Assembly (NCBI RefSeq): GCF_037126465.1
Contig: NC_088203.1
Location: 58,007,581-58,071,580, forward strand
Direction: 5' to 3'
Length of the DNA stretch: 64,000 nt
DNA from: Ornithodoros turicata
Lineage: Eukaryota; Arthropoda; Arachnida; Ixodida; Argasidae
Below, one piece after another: positions 1 to 11,550 of this stretch; positions within the stretch are counted from its first letter, which is position 1; every line of letters begins with the position of its first letter. Below the pieces are notes generated by a model. It was not told the origin of the DNA, searched no databases, and saw nothing but the letters and a program-made list of their open reading frames with translations. The translations under genes and the position numbers were made by a program.

Positions 1-1096
1 AGTTTAAATGGATGATGTAAAAGTGAAGCTCATAACGTTCTTTTTTCGCTCCAGAATATGTGCAGGAAGAGAACTGATACTTCTGCGACATGCTGTTCTA
101 GCGTGCGGTCTGGGACTGAGCCGTGGATGGAGAAGGACGAACGCCTGAGTGATCCACATGGTACTTATGCGAAAAACGCCATGGATGCGGGCAGAAATGT
201 CCAGTGTGCCTGGAAGTGCCCCAGAGAGAACTACAATCTCTCTGAGAATGCCATGATGTGTTTAATAAATGCTGAAAACTATTTCCCATGTTTTTCTATG
301 TCCCTACTGTTCCGAAGGATTGTCTTGGCTTAACTAGAAAGCATCCCAAGCCAATATGCAATTTGGGGGGCCTGTGAGCTGGCCCAGAAATGAGTGGAAT
401 TGACCCACAAGCGGTTGTCTATGCTGTGGTTGAAATTATGAAGCAATATGCAGTTGAAAGCGTGTGACCGAGTAACTAGAGAGTGGAAATGACAAATGAG
501 TCTATTGAGCATGTATGAGAGGCAGCCAATAGGCCAATCACTAGGTTTTAGAAATGAAGGGAAGTGACCACCCCCAGACCAATAGACAGGTGAGCGTTTT
601 GGAAGCCTATGAGCTGACTTAGAATTGAATAGATCATTTTGGTGTCTACGAGCGAGTGAGCAGATGTTGTGGCAATGAAGGGTAGCCAATCACATAGAAA
701 TTAGATGGATCACCATGAAGGGGTTCAGCCTGGATCGGTCAATCAGCGTGAAGGGGTGAAGCTGTGACCAACCAACCAGAGGACTTAGGAGTGGCTTGAC
801 CTGGATTAGACTTGGGCGGTGAATTAAAAATTCCTAGAACTGGATTAGAAAAAAGAGCGATTTGGAAGCCTATGAGCTGACTTAGAATTGAATAGAATAG
901 ATAATTTTGGTGTCTATGAACGAGTGAGCAAATGTGGCAATGAAGGGCAGCCAATCACATAGAAATTAGATGGATCACCATGAAGGAGTGGAGCCTGGAT
1001 TAGACCTGGCTTGACCTGGATTAGAAATGGGTGGTGGATTAGAAATTCCTAGAACTGGATTAGAAAAAAGTGGCTGTTGTGGGGCTCGAATCTATA
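1..1096. repeat. Left copy of a ~0.85-1.1 kb direct repeat
   Basis: Base 1 of the window aligns with base 8,556, and the match runs to about 1,096 against 8,556-9,393 with only scattered differences. The shared block includes a run ending just after GGGGCTCGAATCTATACTACT, beyond which the two copies diverge. This copy is longer because a ~263 bp segment is duplicated inside it. I see no credible protein in it; the small open frames are not conserved in a meaningful way. Because the window starts inside the match, the left boundary is unknown. The right copy begins directly after the C-terminus of a DNA polymerase pseudogene, so another polymerase copy could lie left of the window. Confidence 0.85.
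591..1071. repeat. Internal ~263 bp tandem duplication
   Basis: The segment starting TGAGCGTTTTGGAAGCC at 591 recurs from about 854 (GAGCGATTTGGAAGCC), each time followed by the same TAGCCAATCACATAGAAATT-type stretch and GGATTAGA-rich sequence. The right-hand copy of the parent repeat has only one such unit, so the duplication arose after the two parent copies separated or was lost from the other. Confidence 0.75.
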
Positions 1097-3057
1097 CTAC
1101 TCATATTCCTGGTTAAAATACACGGTAGCGCATACAGTGGATACCATTTCTCATTCTAACACATCAAGGTGCCGTCCGTATGCAAACAACCGGTTTACAC
1201 AATACTTTACGATCAAAACGAATTCCAGGTGCTCCACAGAAATCGAATCACTGCCGCCTGTGATTCACCAACGCCGCATCTCTTGATCGACACGGTCGGG
1301 CAATGAATGAGGAAACTGTAAGGAGTGCTGCCGTTAAGCACCGCTTGAAGAACATCGTTTTAAAATACTGGTTCTCATAAAGGCTTACATCAATGAGAAT
1401 GAACCGTCAGATGACTTGAAACTGGTAATCGCCAACAAAACAAGATGAAATGAGACGCTCACTCCGTCATGTTTACCGTCCACCCAGCCAGCCGCAACCA
1501 CGCAACGTCGCCGTTTGGTGGCGCGTCGTACCACCTCTTTCCGCAGGAGAAAAAAATGGTGAATGGTTGTGACAGCTTATGTAGTGACTGTAACTCTCAC
1601 GGAATACTGGTAGCTGCTCGTATAAAGAGTGTCGCATTTTGACGTAGCGTCACACGGACATAAGTCTAATTGGCTGTTTTCCGTGAAACAATTTCTGCGA
1701 GACAATGAGAAAACTCATCTGACGCACCGTTTTGCGGATGACACTTCATGCGTTTACCAATTTCAAACTACACAAAAAGGCCATAGAACTTTCTCAATTG
1801 AAAAGTTGATGTGGGATGTCGCAAGAACTTCAATTGTGCACTTAATGTGAAAACACATTAGGCATTGAATTTCTGTTGCGTATCTGATGAGTCGTTAGGA
1901 ACACTTTAGAGCCAAACCAGAAATTCAATACCTATTTTCATGAGGGGATCCCGACGAAGCGGATAACGTGCAACACGCGCTGCTATGAAGACGATGGTGC
2001 ACTACGCACCGACAAGTGACCAGTAATCCGCCCCTGGTCAACAGTCGACGAGGGACGCAGGACTGTGGGACAAGCTCGGAAATACAGTATGCGCACCAAC
2101 GATAGTATACAGATGTGCTACAAACAGTAGTCAAGAGAACAGAAAGAGGCCCGAAAGAGTGTCAGCGCTTCTAACCAGACGTGGAGAGATGAAGAGAGAG
2201 CAGGAGGGAGCACGACTTTGGAGCTACCAACAACGAGCGACCAGTCCATCACTCGACCGGCCATACCGCCCCTTATATTAACGCCAAGTCACAACATTCC
2301 TGTTGGCATGACCTTTCGCACCACGCTTGCTGTCACTCTCCTGCACTAGGTGACAAGTCTTGTGTGATTGAACTTTATCCATCCTCCATATCGTTTTGTA
2401 GAACGCAACCATGATGATGCCTGCGATTCAGGGAAGTCCACGCCCTTGGGAGATGTAATAGCCGTATGTTTCAAGCGTTCCTGGTTTTAGCTCATTTGCT
2501 TTTGTTAGTAACTTGTGCTATTGGGAAAGATGATAGGCAATAGGATTGGTTATAAATGTGTCTCGAAAAGAAAGCTTTCGCAAAGCAAGCCATTCATTGG
2601 TCTGTACCGCTGAATGTCATGCCCAATCCGTCGTCCGTGCTATCATCAGAAGCATTAATATAGCAGTGCATCAGTGAAAAAGAGCGAATTTACTACATTG
2701 AGACATCACATGTGTGGCACACATCACAGGCAAAATTCGAAGCACACGTTCATGCTGTCGCGTATAGTTCAACATATTTCAAGCTAAGTTCAAGAGATCG
2801 CCTTATATACTTACGTCGACGTCGAGCAAGGTGACATCTCTCGATGCCACCTGGTGAAGTCGAGCCAACTGTTTATTGTAGCGTCCGATCTCAGGGATAC
2901 CGCGGGATTCCTCAGCAGCAGCCGCGAGCGGAATAGAAATCTATGGTCGGCAACTTATTTCGGATCCTCCACGCATTGCTGCACATTTTCATGTATATCA
3001 TGCACCATCCATTACATGTGGAATCATCGGTTTGAGAGAAACGTGAGTGATTGCGTC
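1097..3057. other. Non-coding stretch, no gene recognised
   Basis: About 2 kb without a recognisable gene, RNA or intact element. Open frames are short and look like chance frames. A TATA-like context (CCCCTTATATTAACGC near 2,271) follows a purine-rich tract, which could be a decayed promoter or LTR, but nothing else supports that. Confidence 0.5.
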
Positions 3058-3290
3058 TCACAAATTATTGCCGCCGATATACAGCACAATGATATCCAGG
3101 TGCTGCGGCCGAAGTCTGCGGACCTTTTGTTTCGGTAGAGACGCAGTCACCCCAGGGCAGCGAAATGTCAGGATGTTCACAGAACCTACTGTGAACATCC
3201 TGTCCCTGCCCCAAAACTTCAACTGGCTTCGGCCGATCAAGGCGCCTTTCATGACGAAACGTGTGAATGAACCGGGAACAGGCTGAGCAG
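3058..3290 (-). pseudogene. SGNH/GDSL-hydrolase-like domain fragment
   Basis: On the minus strand about 64 codons read like part of an SGNH hydrolase domain. A GRSQLKFW block sits where the family has GDSQL with the catalytic serine, then a PGVTA segment, then LRPQHLDIIVLYIGGNNL, resembling block III (G-x-N-D). The frame then meets a stop directly after GGNNL. The Asp of GDS reads as Arg and the ND reads as NN. Such domains occur in arthropod proteins tied to retroelements. I take this as a decayed fragment; short length keeps confidence moderate. Confidence 0.45.
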
Positions 3291-3814
3291 TGAAGGGAAT
3301 GGTGTAGACATATCACTGCAGCTTAACGAGGGACACAACACAGAAGACACGAACCCAAGAAGACATGCTGCGATACGTCTACATCATCGTTTTACCAACT
3401 ATCCAGTGTACATATATACAGTGTTAAGTAAAAAAAACATTAAAGTGGGGGGGGGGGACAAGTGCATTTTGTCCCTTGCCCCATTTTCTCTTGAGAAGCG
3501 GACGATGTGCGGGAAGTTTTCTAGGTTGTATCGTTAGAAACAGTGTAGCCTTTCTTCTAAAAGCTCCTGACCTCAGATCATCGTGCAAGTGTTAATTTTC
3601 GTAGGTAAAGAGTCGTTGAGTGCAAAAGTTACAGCACACACACCAAAGAGAAATATATTTTATAAGAATGTACACATGAACTTCAAGATGGGCTGGTTGC
3701 CCTTCTCATTTTCAGCCACCCAGGGAATTTCTACTTTTCTTACAGATAAGCTACGGAATCATCAGGTAAGGCTACGCAAATAGACTTCTCATCGTCCCTC
3801 ACTGCTGAAGTATA
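3291..3814. other. Non-coding stretch with a G-run
   Basis: No gene seen. It contains a poly-G run near 3,448-3,458. It ends at the TA dinucleotide that precedes the fold-back element starting at 3,815. Confidence 0.5.
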
Positions 3815-4660
3815 CAGGGTGTCCCAGAAAACGTGTCATTGAATTATAATTAAAAAACTACACCACCTAGGGTCATGCAGTCAATGGCATTTGTTCTTAC
3901 TCAGTTTTTGCCACCTCCTGACGTGAATGTCGTGTAACGTAAATTTAATTATGTAAATTTTTGCGACCTTAAGTCGGAAATTTCCCAAGTAAAGGTCACT
4001 TTTTTACCCCACCAACGTGAAGAGCGTGTCTAATTTAGTCAAATTAATGATAATTGACAGGGATATTCAGGAGCTATCCCATCGGAAAAAATAGCCGAAC
4101 ATCATGCTCTAAGGAGGTCGCACAGAATAGCTCACGATGAATTTTTCAGCGCAATCTTTGTCAGACCGACGAAAGGAGGTTGGAAATCCAGCCCTCCCCG
4201 ACATCGCAGAAAGAGATAAAACAGGCACGGCTTATCACGTCCGACTTTCGCTGGGATAATGCTTTCCCTCTCCCAATTTTAGGAACTGTTACTTTTTCTA
4301 CTATCACTCTGCGGGCTGGCGTCGGAACCTCCTTTCGTCGCACGGAGAGCGATTGCGCTCAAAAAGTCATCGCGCGCTATTCTCCAGTGCTCCGAAAGGC
4401 ATGATATTCGGCTATTTTTCCCGATGGGATAGCTCGTGAATATCACTGTGAATTATCATGAATTTGAGTGAATTCGGCACGCTCTTCATATTGGTGGGGT
4501 AAAAAAGTGACCTTTACTTGGCAAATTTCCGAGTTCAGTTCGCAAATATTTACATAATTAAACTTGGAGTACATGACATTCACATTAGGAGGTGGCAAAA
4601 ACGTAATAAGAACAAATGCTGTTGACCGCATGATTCTAGGTGGCGTAGTTTTTTTATTAT
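3815..4660. mobile_element. Fold-back (MITE-like) element with long inverted repeats, right tip missing
   Basis: The left end begins TA then CAGGGTGTCCCAGAAAACG. About 3,840-4,090 is matched in reverse complement by about 4,415-4,660; for example ACTACACCACCTAG and GTTTTTGCCACCTCCT on the left appear inverted on the right. The outer ~25-30 bases expected at the right end are absent: the right arm stops and polymerase sequence starts at 4,661. The centre (4,130-4,400) encodes nothing recognisable. It is a non-autonomous element of unknown superfamily. The apparent protein start at 4,564 lies inside its right arm and is not a polymerase start. Confidence 0.8.
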
Positions 4661-5033
4661 GGTGGCCTACTCACTTCCCTGTTTCATTCGCTGATCTGGA
4701 CGAGTTCGAAGAGAAAAATAGGATATCTGTGTACGTGTACGTCGATCAGGGAGTGCACGTGTCACGACCCCCAAAACTGGAAAACGAAAAGAAAATTCAC
4801 TTATTGGAGGTTGATGAGCATTTTTTCGGAATTAAGTCCCTCGAGCGTTTGTTGACGAGAAAGAACACGCGTTTCGTATGCGAACATTGCACTCGCTCTT
4901 TTAATGAGGAAAAGAGCATGGCGAAACATCGACGCCTTTGCGCGGACCTGAACGAAATCCTATTAGAATTTTGTGAATCCGGAGAAAATTTTGTAGAATT
5001 TACTAAAATACAGTACATGCCGCAGTACAACTA
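4661..5033 (+). repeat. Duplicated DNA polymerase N-terminal block, copy 1
   Basis: This block, starting TGGTGGCCTACTCACTTCC, is almost identical to 5,782-6,181 (offset about 1,121 bases). It encodes the WPTHFPVSF region and a C2H2-like finger with CEHC and KHRRLC. Its left edge coincides exactly with the end of the fold-back element arm, so its junction was formed by rearrangement rather than being a gene start. Confidence 0.85.
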
Positions 5034-6144
5034 CTGCTTCTTCTTTTTTTCAGTGCCTAGATGCATGTTCTGCTTTTTTGATCCTCATGATATAGGGGAT
5101 GATGAGCCATTGGAAGAGAATTCACCATCTTCTCCAGACATTTCACCTGGCACATTGCATGCTCACGTCGAGCGATCACATCCCTATGTGGACATTTCCT
5201 TCCTGCCTTTCTTTCAAACTGATAGCGCATTTCAAGGTATCGTCAAAGCGTTTGTGCTATTGGCATCTTTTCATGATCAGGGAGTAGAGGACTTGCGACA
5301 ATATTTAATGAACCACCTCCACAATATAATTGCTATTTTGCGAGCGCAAAGAATACCCTGTAGGTTTTGCATTTGTTCTGACGTTCTAGTGATGAAAGAA
5401 AATCGAGGGGATATAATCACACACATAGCTCATTTTATGGCGCTTGCTCGCGAAGTCCACAGCGACGGAGCTATCGCAAATACTTTGATGGACGTGATTC
5501 AGGAGTCCACCGGGCGCATTGAAAATTACCAGCGCGAGGGTAGTAGGTTTGTATCCACTGACGTCCAGAAAGTTCAAATGTGTATTTCCGCTGTGAAAAC
5601 TAAAAAGTTTGGATGCAATGGGGTACTTCCCACTAATTTGGCTAATCGTAGGAATGTCCTAACGAATGTCTCTTTACCAGAGCGTAAGGAGGGTGAGTGC
5701 TTTAAATACAACACGCTCGCCCTCTTGCACCCACAGGAAAGGAACCAATGGAAAAAATATGAAAATTATGCAACAGAGTACTGGTGGCCTACTCACTTCC
5801 CTGTTTCATTCACTGATCTGGACGAGTTCGAAGAGAAAAATAGGATATCTGTGTACGTGTACGCGTACGGCGATCAGGGAGTGCACGTGTCACGACCCCC
5901 AAAACTGGAAAGCGAAAAGAAAATTCACTTATTGGAGGTTGATGAGCATTTTTTCGGAATTAAGTCCTTCGAGCGTTTGTTGACGAGAAAGAACACGCGT
6001 TTCGTATGCGAACATTGCACTCGCTCTTTTAATGAGGAAAAGAGCATGGCAAAACATCGACGCCTTTGCGCGGACGTGAACGAAATCCTATTAGAATTTT
6101 GTGAATCCGGAGAAAATTTTGTGCATCCGGAGAAAATTTTATAG
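4661..6144 (+). pseudogene. Family-B DNA polymerase (Polinton/adintovirus type), N-terminal part with duplication
   Basis: Continuous reading frame for the N-terminal part of a protein-primed-type family-B polymerase as found in Polinton/Maverick elements and related viruses. It carries, in order, the duplicated finger block (4,661-5,033), a helical region (about 5,230-5,640), a CFKYNTLALLHP segment typical of the region ahead of the finger in this family, then the native finger block (5,782 on). A ~20 bp duplication of CCGGAGAAAATTTT near 6,113-6,140 brings a stop at 6,142, after which the next piece resumes in another frame. No polymerase catalytic residue lies in this piece. No start is assignable because the left part is rearranged. 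Degenerate, certainly not a working gene. Confidence 0.75.
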
Positions 6145-6181
6145 AATTTACTAAAATACAGTACATGCAGCAGTACAACTA
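5782..6181 (+). repeat. Duplicated DNA polymerase N-terminal block, copy 2 (native position)
   Basis: Second copy of the block at 4,661-5,033. It is followed by sequence in the expected polymerase order (an exonuclease motif), so it is taken as the native copy. Relative to copy 1 it has a short GCGTACG insertion and a ~20 bp tandem duplication near its end that introduces a stop. Confidence 0.85.
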
Positions 6182-7571
6182 CGTCGTTGCATTGGACACG
6201 GAGAGCGTACTCGCACCCAGTGGTGTTGGCATGCAACGTCACATTACCTCTAGCTTCTGTGCCGTGCTTGTGCGCACCCACGACTCAAAGGTGATGCGCA
6301 TCAGGACGCACCATGGGGAAGATGCTGCGGGGCAGTGTGTGAGAGCATTGATGGAAATGCGGGATGAGATGATCGCCCTGAACGCTTGCCCCACTGCAAT
6401 GGTGCTGAATGATGAGCAATGCGCTGAGCACAGAGCTGCTACCCACTGTGCGTACTGTAAACAGGAGTTTACCGAAGATCTACCCCGTGTTCGGCATCAT
6501 GACCATTCAAAGCATTGTAGCGCGGGCGAGACAAATTATATCGCGACATTGTGTAACCCCCGTAACGTCGCGTGCACGACGAGGGAAAAATTGCCGATCA
6601 TGGTACACAATTTGTCTGGGCTGCTGCGGGAATTTCACATTCTTGGATGGAAGCGACCTCCCTTCATTGTGGCCAGCTCCATGGAAAAAATTCGTTCATT
6701 CGAAATTGGCACCTTCCTGTTTAGAGATACCATGCAATATCTAAATTCGTCGCTGGGGGAGCTCGTGGAAACCGTCAAATCCAGGGGGGGTGCAGAGGCA
6801 TTCCAATGTTTGAAGCAGGCATTTGGAAACGACTACGAAATTTTACTTTGTAAAGGTGTATTCCCGTACAGCCATGTCAGTTCTTTCGTGGTGTACGATG
6901 AATTGGCCTTGCCAGAAAAATCCTCCTTTCGAAACGATCTCACGGGGGAGGATATAAGTGAGGAGGACTACCAGTATGCGTTGCTCGTATTTGAACATTT
7001 TGGATGCTCAAATTTGAGTGATTATAATGCACTGTACTTGAAAACGGAAGCCCTATTACATGCGGACATGATGCAGCACTTCCGACGTTTGTGCTACAGG
7101 GCACGCAGATTGGAATTGCTTCATTGTGTTTCTCTGGCATCCTATTCGTGGCAATGCGCTCTAAATTACACACAGGCAAAATTTGAGTTAATCATCAACG
7201 AGGACATGTACAGAACCATCGAATCGGGCATTAGAGGCGGAGTCTGTCAGGCGAGCAGACGTCATTTACGTGCCAACAACCCTCTGTGTAGTGGCTATGA
7301 TCCCGATAAAGAGGAGGTGTATATATCATACACAGATTGCAACAATCTTTATGGGTTCAGTATGATAAAGCACCTCCCCGTTGGTAATTTCGAAAGGGTC
7401 GAGGATTTTAGCTCTGTGGATTTTATGCGTCACCCCACTGATTCAGACGTTGGCTACATGTATGTATGTGACTTGGAGTATCCAAAATTTATCCACGCAC
7501 TGACACGGTACTTTCCCCTGGCTCCTGAGAAGATGGTCGTCCCGAAGAATTGGCTCTCACCATTCCAGTGA
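6165..7571 (+). pseudogene. Family-B DNA polymerase, exonuclease and motif A part
   Basis: Middle part of the same polymerase. Near the start ALDTES fits exonuclease motif I (D-x-E). It is followed by a zinc/HNH-like module CAYCKQEF ... RVRHHDH ... LCNP that resembles endonuclease VII-type folds inserted in these polymerases. HNLSGLLREF matches exonuclease motif II, where the family usually has HNLSGYD, so the Asp is missing. YTDCNNLYGFSM near 7,331 is polymerase motif A with its Asp. The frame ends in a stop at 7,569-7,571, and family-like sequence resumes shortly after in another frame. Likely once a single gene with the flanking pieces. Confidence 0.75.
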
Positions 7572-7610
7572 GGGCTTCTCGAAGAATTAATGTATCAGCC
7601 AGCTAACAGA

Positions 7611-7905
7611 GGTCGAGTACGTCGTTCATTACGCGCTGCTCGCACTCTATTGTAGATTGGGTATGAGAGTGACAAAAATTCACAGAATTCTAAAATTTCG
7701 CCATGCACCATTCCTGCGTCCCTACATTGAGGACAATGTTGCCAGACGCGTTGCCTCGAGCACAACGTTAAAAAAAATTTCTATGCGGTATTCAGGTATT
7801 CTAATGCGGTATTCGGGAGAACGCTTTTAAATAAATTTAACATGCGGGACATTCGAGTAGCCTTCGATGAGGAGACGGCGAGTCCCTCGGGATTCGGGCG
7901 GAATG
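7611..7905 (+). pseudogene. Family-B DNA polymerase, frameshifted connector
   Basis: Between two longer frames, short frames still read as polymerase. Around 7,611-7,780 a stretch with VVHYALLALY and KIHRILKF matches the fingers region, and around 7,790-7,870 NAVFGRTLLN is the conserved motif that follows it. At least two frameshifts separate these pieces from each other and from the piece starting near 7,907. Confidence 0.6.
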
Positions 7906-7906
7906 C

Positions 7907-8551
7907 GTGAGGATGGAAATTTTGTCCCCGGATTGTGTCATGTACAAAATGCGCAAAAGAAAAGTGCGATGCGATTTCCCGCTCAAGATTGGGTTTACGA
8001 TTTTGCAACTGAGTAAATTAACCATGTACTCATTCTACTACGAAACCCTCTTGAGTAAGCTCACTTGTCCAGTGATTACCTGTTACTTTTACACGGATTC
8101 TCTGATCCTCGGCTTATTCTGCATGGAATACGAAGATCAGTTACGAGCGATCGCCGACGACCACTTAGATTTGTCTTGCTTTGATCGGGATCATCCACTG
8201 TGCAGAGAAAAAAATCGTGGAAGACTTGGGGCATTCAAAAGCGAAACTGGTAGTGTGCCTATCGAAGAAGTAATATGCTTAAAAGCTAAAATGTACTCCA
8301 TCAAACTAGCTGAAGAAAAGCAAATTGCAAGAGCTAAAGGGGTAAAGAAAAATATTGTACACAAGCACTTCCTCTATGAAACATACTACGATACCTTGTT
8401 CAATCACACGAGCGTATCAAATGAGCAAGTGTCAATAGTTGGAAAGAAACAGTGCATGTGCACCATCAGAAACGTCAAAAGAAGTCCAATGGCATATGAC
8501 GACAAGTGATACCTCTGCAATGACATCGAATCCTACCCTTACTGTGAATAT
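7907..8551 (+). pseudogene. Family-B DNA polymerase, C-terminal part with damaged motif C
   Basis: C-terminal polymerase piece: KLTMYSFYYE (palm, after motif B), then FYTDSLI near 8,087, where the family has YTDTDSL, so one Thr-Asp pair of catalytic motif C is deleted. KAKMYSIKLA near 8,283 and AKGVKKNIV near 8,335 are the usual tail motifs. A stop follows AYDDK at about 8,507; matching sequence continues to PYCEY at 8,551, the expected end of the family. Directly after it starts the direct repeat also found at the window's left edge. With motif C broken this cannot be an active polymerase. Confidence 0.75.
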
Positions 8552-8552
8552 G

Positions 8553-9393
8553 GTAAGTTTAAATGGATGATGTAAATAGTGAAGCTCATAACGTTCGTTT
8601 TTCGCTCCAGAATATGTGCAGGAAGAGAACTGATACTTCTGCGACATGCTGTTCTAGCGTGCGGTCTGGGACTGAGCCATGGATGGAGAAGGACGAACGC
8701 CTGGGTGATCCACATGGTACTTATGCGAAAAACGCCATGGATGCGGGCGGAAATGTCCAGTGTGCCTGGAAGTGCCCCAGAGAGAACTACAATCTCTCTG
8801 AGAATGCCATGATGTGTTTAATAAATGCTGAAAACTATTTCCCATGTTTTTCTATGTCCCTACTGTTCCGAAGGATTGTCTTGGCCTAACTAGAAAGCAT
8901 CCCAAGCCAATATGCAATTTGGGGGGCCTGTGAGCTGGCCCAGAAATGAGTGGAATTGACCCACCAGCGGTTGTCTATGCTGTGGTTGAAATTATGAAGC
9001 AATATGCAGTTGAAAGCGTGTGACCGAGTAACTAGAGAGTGCAAATGACAAATGAGTCTATCGAGCATGTATGAGAGGCAGCCAATAGGCCAATCACTAG
9101 GTTTTAGAAATGAATGGAAGTGACCACCCCCAGACCAATAGACAGGTGAGCGTTTTGGAAGCCTATGAGCAAGACTTAGAATTGAATAGATCATTTTGGT
9201 GTCTACGAGCGAGTGAGCAGATGTTGTGGCAACGAACGGTAGCCAATCACATAGAAATTAGATGGATCACCATGAAGGTGTGGAGCCTGGATTAGACCAG
9301 GCTTGACCTGGATTAGAAATGGGTGGTGGATTAGAAATTCCTAGAACTGGATTAGAAAAAAGTGGCTGTTGTGGGGCTCGAATCTATACTACT
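8553..9393. repeat. Right copy of the ~0.85-1.1 kb direct repeat
   Basis: Near-identical to 1-1,096 but with a single internal unit. It starts with GTAAGTTTAAATGG immediately after the polymerase C-terminus and ends near CTATACTACT at 9,393. The two copies are in the same orientation, 8,555 bases apart. It may be the 3' flank of the polymerase unit rather than an independent element. Confidence 0.85.
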
Positions 9394-11090
9394 AATATGT
9401 TTATAGTTGATGAGAGCAAGTTTAAAGCAGGATGGGCGACATATTTTCTATTTTCATTTTCCTTTTTTCTGTTTGGTCGCGCATGATGGTTACTTGGTTT
9501 GTGTAGTGCATTTGTATATACCAATAGGCATAAAGTAGATGCTGTACAGTGCGTTCGTCGTTTATGTCCTGAGTCTGACATTCTTCGCACATGTCAGTCT
9601 TTGATGTTACAGTATGCTGTTTGGTCTTCATAGGTTGTGCTCCTCTCTACAATCTAGTCCAAAGCTTCAAAATGCAGGCAGCGATTCAGGTATGATCACC
9701 TCAAAGTCAGTGCCACAATGAGTAACATGGCAAGTGTGTTTTGATTTGTAACCCGCGTTCAACTGCACACAACTGCTAATAAAACGGGCTGTCAGATGTA
9801 TATTACTGTAAGTTGCCTTTCTTTCCTAATTTGCATGTTAGTGTTACAGCCCTTCGTTAGAGAAGGAAGTATTCGCATTGTGACTATACGTAGGAGTGAC
9901 AGGAGCTTGACAGAATAGTCATAGTGGCGTACTGCACATTTCTGGTGATTCCTGCTTTCCCAATGTGCTGACAAAAGTAAGAGAGTCTGACACTGGGCCT
10001 GTTTATTACATGCTAAAAGGGGTAAAACCAGCGGATAAAATACAGACGAGAGAGAAGGGGAACAAGCGACATGCTGGGACTAACAACAGTTTAACGAAAC
10101 GAAGTGTGCCTCGGCAGAACCATGACCTACTTAATAAGAGAGCGACCAGTTCACTTGACCCCCGTTCCAGCGCCGGCTCTTTTGTCTCACATGTTTGCCA
10201 CAGGAGCATTGGTGGCGCGAGCGGCATTACCTATTTCAGTGGGGTTGTGGTGCTTATGCGATAGCTTTCCTATGGATTTCTTCGCATCAGCTATTTGTGC
10301 CCTTTATTCGCCAAACATATCGTAATCTTCACGCACCAAGCCGTCACGAAGACCAAAAGTTCACATGGGCACGGTTTATTTCGTAGTGCCTTTTTCTAAG
10401 GCAAGATGCCTCCTCGTGCGAAAGGCGAAAAAGTGTGCTGTCATCTGATATATTTCACTAAAAGCTTACAGTCCAACTGCAGTCACTTTTATGTTACCCC
10501 TTAAAATATTGTTAACATTATTTCCATTTCTTTTTGAGCTAGTATAGAAAAGATTTGCAACAGAGCGTATCACCAGGGGAAGAGCAGCAGGAACTGCTCT
10601 TTGCCTATGGCTAATATGCAGGGTTGCGTGATCTGATGAATATTCCATTGACAATAACTTCCTGTCTCGGTTCAAATGTTAATTGGTGTTGGTGAAACCA
10701 GACCTTGGTCATCACTCAAGGACTGAAACCGAAGCGAGTATCGGTTCCGTTACGGTGCAGTGTCAGAACTTTGAAAGCGGCTTCGGTGACAGTTACGGGG
10801 TTCGCCGTTGTTATTGGTAACCACACATTTGAACCGGTACTTCTTCGGTTTTCTCTAGGATATGTATCTGCAGGCTGCTGGATGTCGCAGTGTGAACGGG
10901 TAAAAATGAACATATAAGTCGCAGGAAATTTTATTCGATAAGCTTAGCCGGCTCTTTGCCTGGCTAGCCTTGCCTTTTTGATATAGAAACAGCCCCCTCC
11001 CCCATTAGCAGGACTCCACTGCAAGTATATATTAGCGAAAACGTATTGAACTGTTTCTCCTTTACTTTGAGGAGAAGTGTAGCCATTATA
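9394..11090. other. Non-coding stretch, no gene recognised
   Basis: No gene, tRNA or intact element found. Around 10,060-10,250 the sequence is more GC-rich and could be a decayed element end, but I cannot assign it. Confidence 0.45.
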
Positions 11091-11550
11091 CAGGGTGTCC
11101 CCGCTAAGTGTGAACAGATTTTTTAAAAATATATCAATCACTTTTTCCGAGATGAAATCAATTGCAATATAGCATATGCTGAAGGGCACTCCCTAGGGGG
11201 GCATTAAGAGACTCGTAAGGCAATGTCTTAATTAACGTTCAATAATTAATTTTTTTAATTATAAAAGCTACGAAGTTGCTCCAATGAGAACATCTGATCT
11301 CTTCGGTCACCAGATACCAAAACCGTTTTCAGAACAAAAATCCGTTCGGTAGATCGTCCGGAAAAAATTCGTGAAGGAACGCCATTTTTTTCTTCTTTCT
11401 TCTTCTTCTAATTTTGCAGGTTTTTGAGCAGAAATGCTGGTATCTGAGCACAGAGTAGAAATTTCTATATTGCTCTGCTCCCTAAGAAAATTTGTACGTC
11501 GTTTTCCAAGCAGACCGCGTTTAGTTTACGCGAAATAGAAAAATGAAGTT
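11091..11550. mobile_element. Possible one-ended CAGGGTGTCC transposon fragment
   Basis: TA is followed by CAGGGTGTCCCCGCTAAG, the same first ten bases as the fold-back element at 3,815, and the AT-rich body resembles non-autonomous elements. I found no matching inverted end downstream, so this is at most a one-ended fragment and the right limit is approximate. Confidence 0.4.

Noticed and set aside
58..333. 91-codon frame in the left direct repeat, also present at 8,563-8,889
   Set aside because: Its apparent conservation only reflects the DNA duplication; it has no domain, and overlapping frames on both strands are equally open.
4564..4660. Apparent N-terminus (MEYMTFTLGGG...) of the polymerase frame
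   Set aside because: These bases are the right inverted arm of the fold-back element and match 3,845-3,960 in reverse complement, so the open frame there is accidental.
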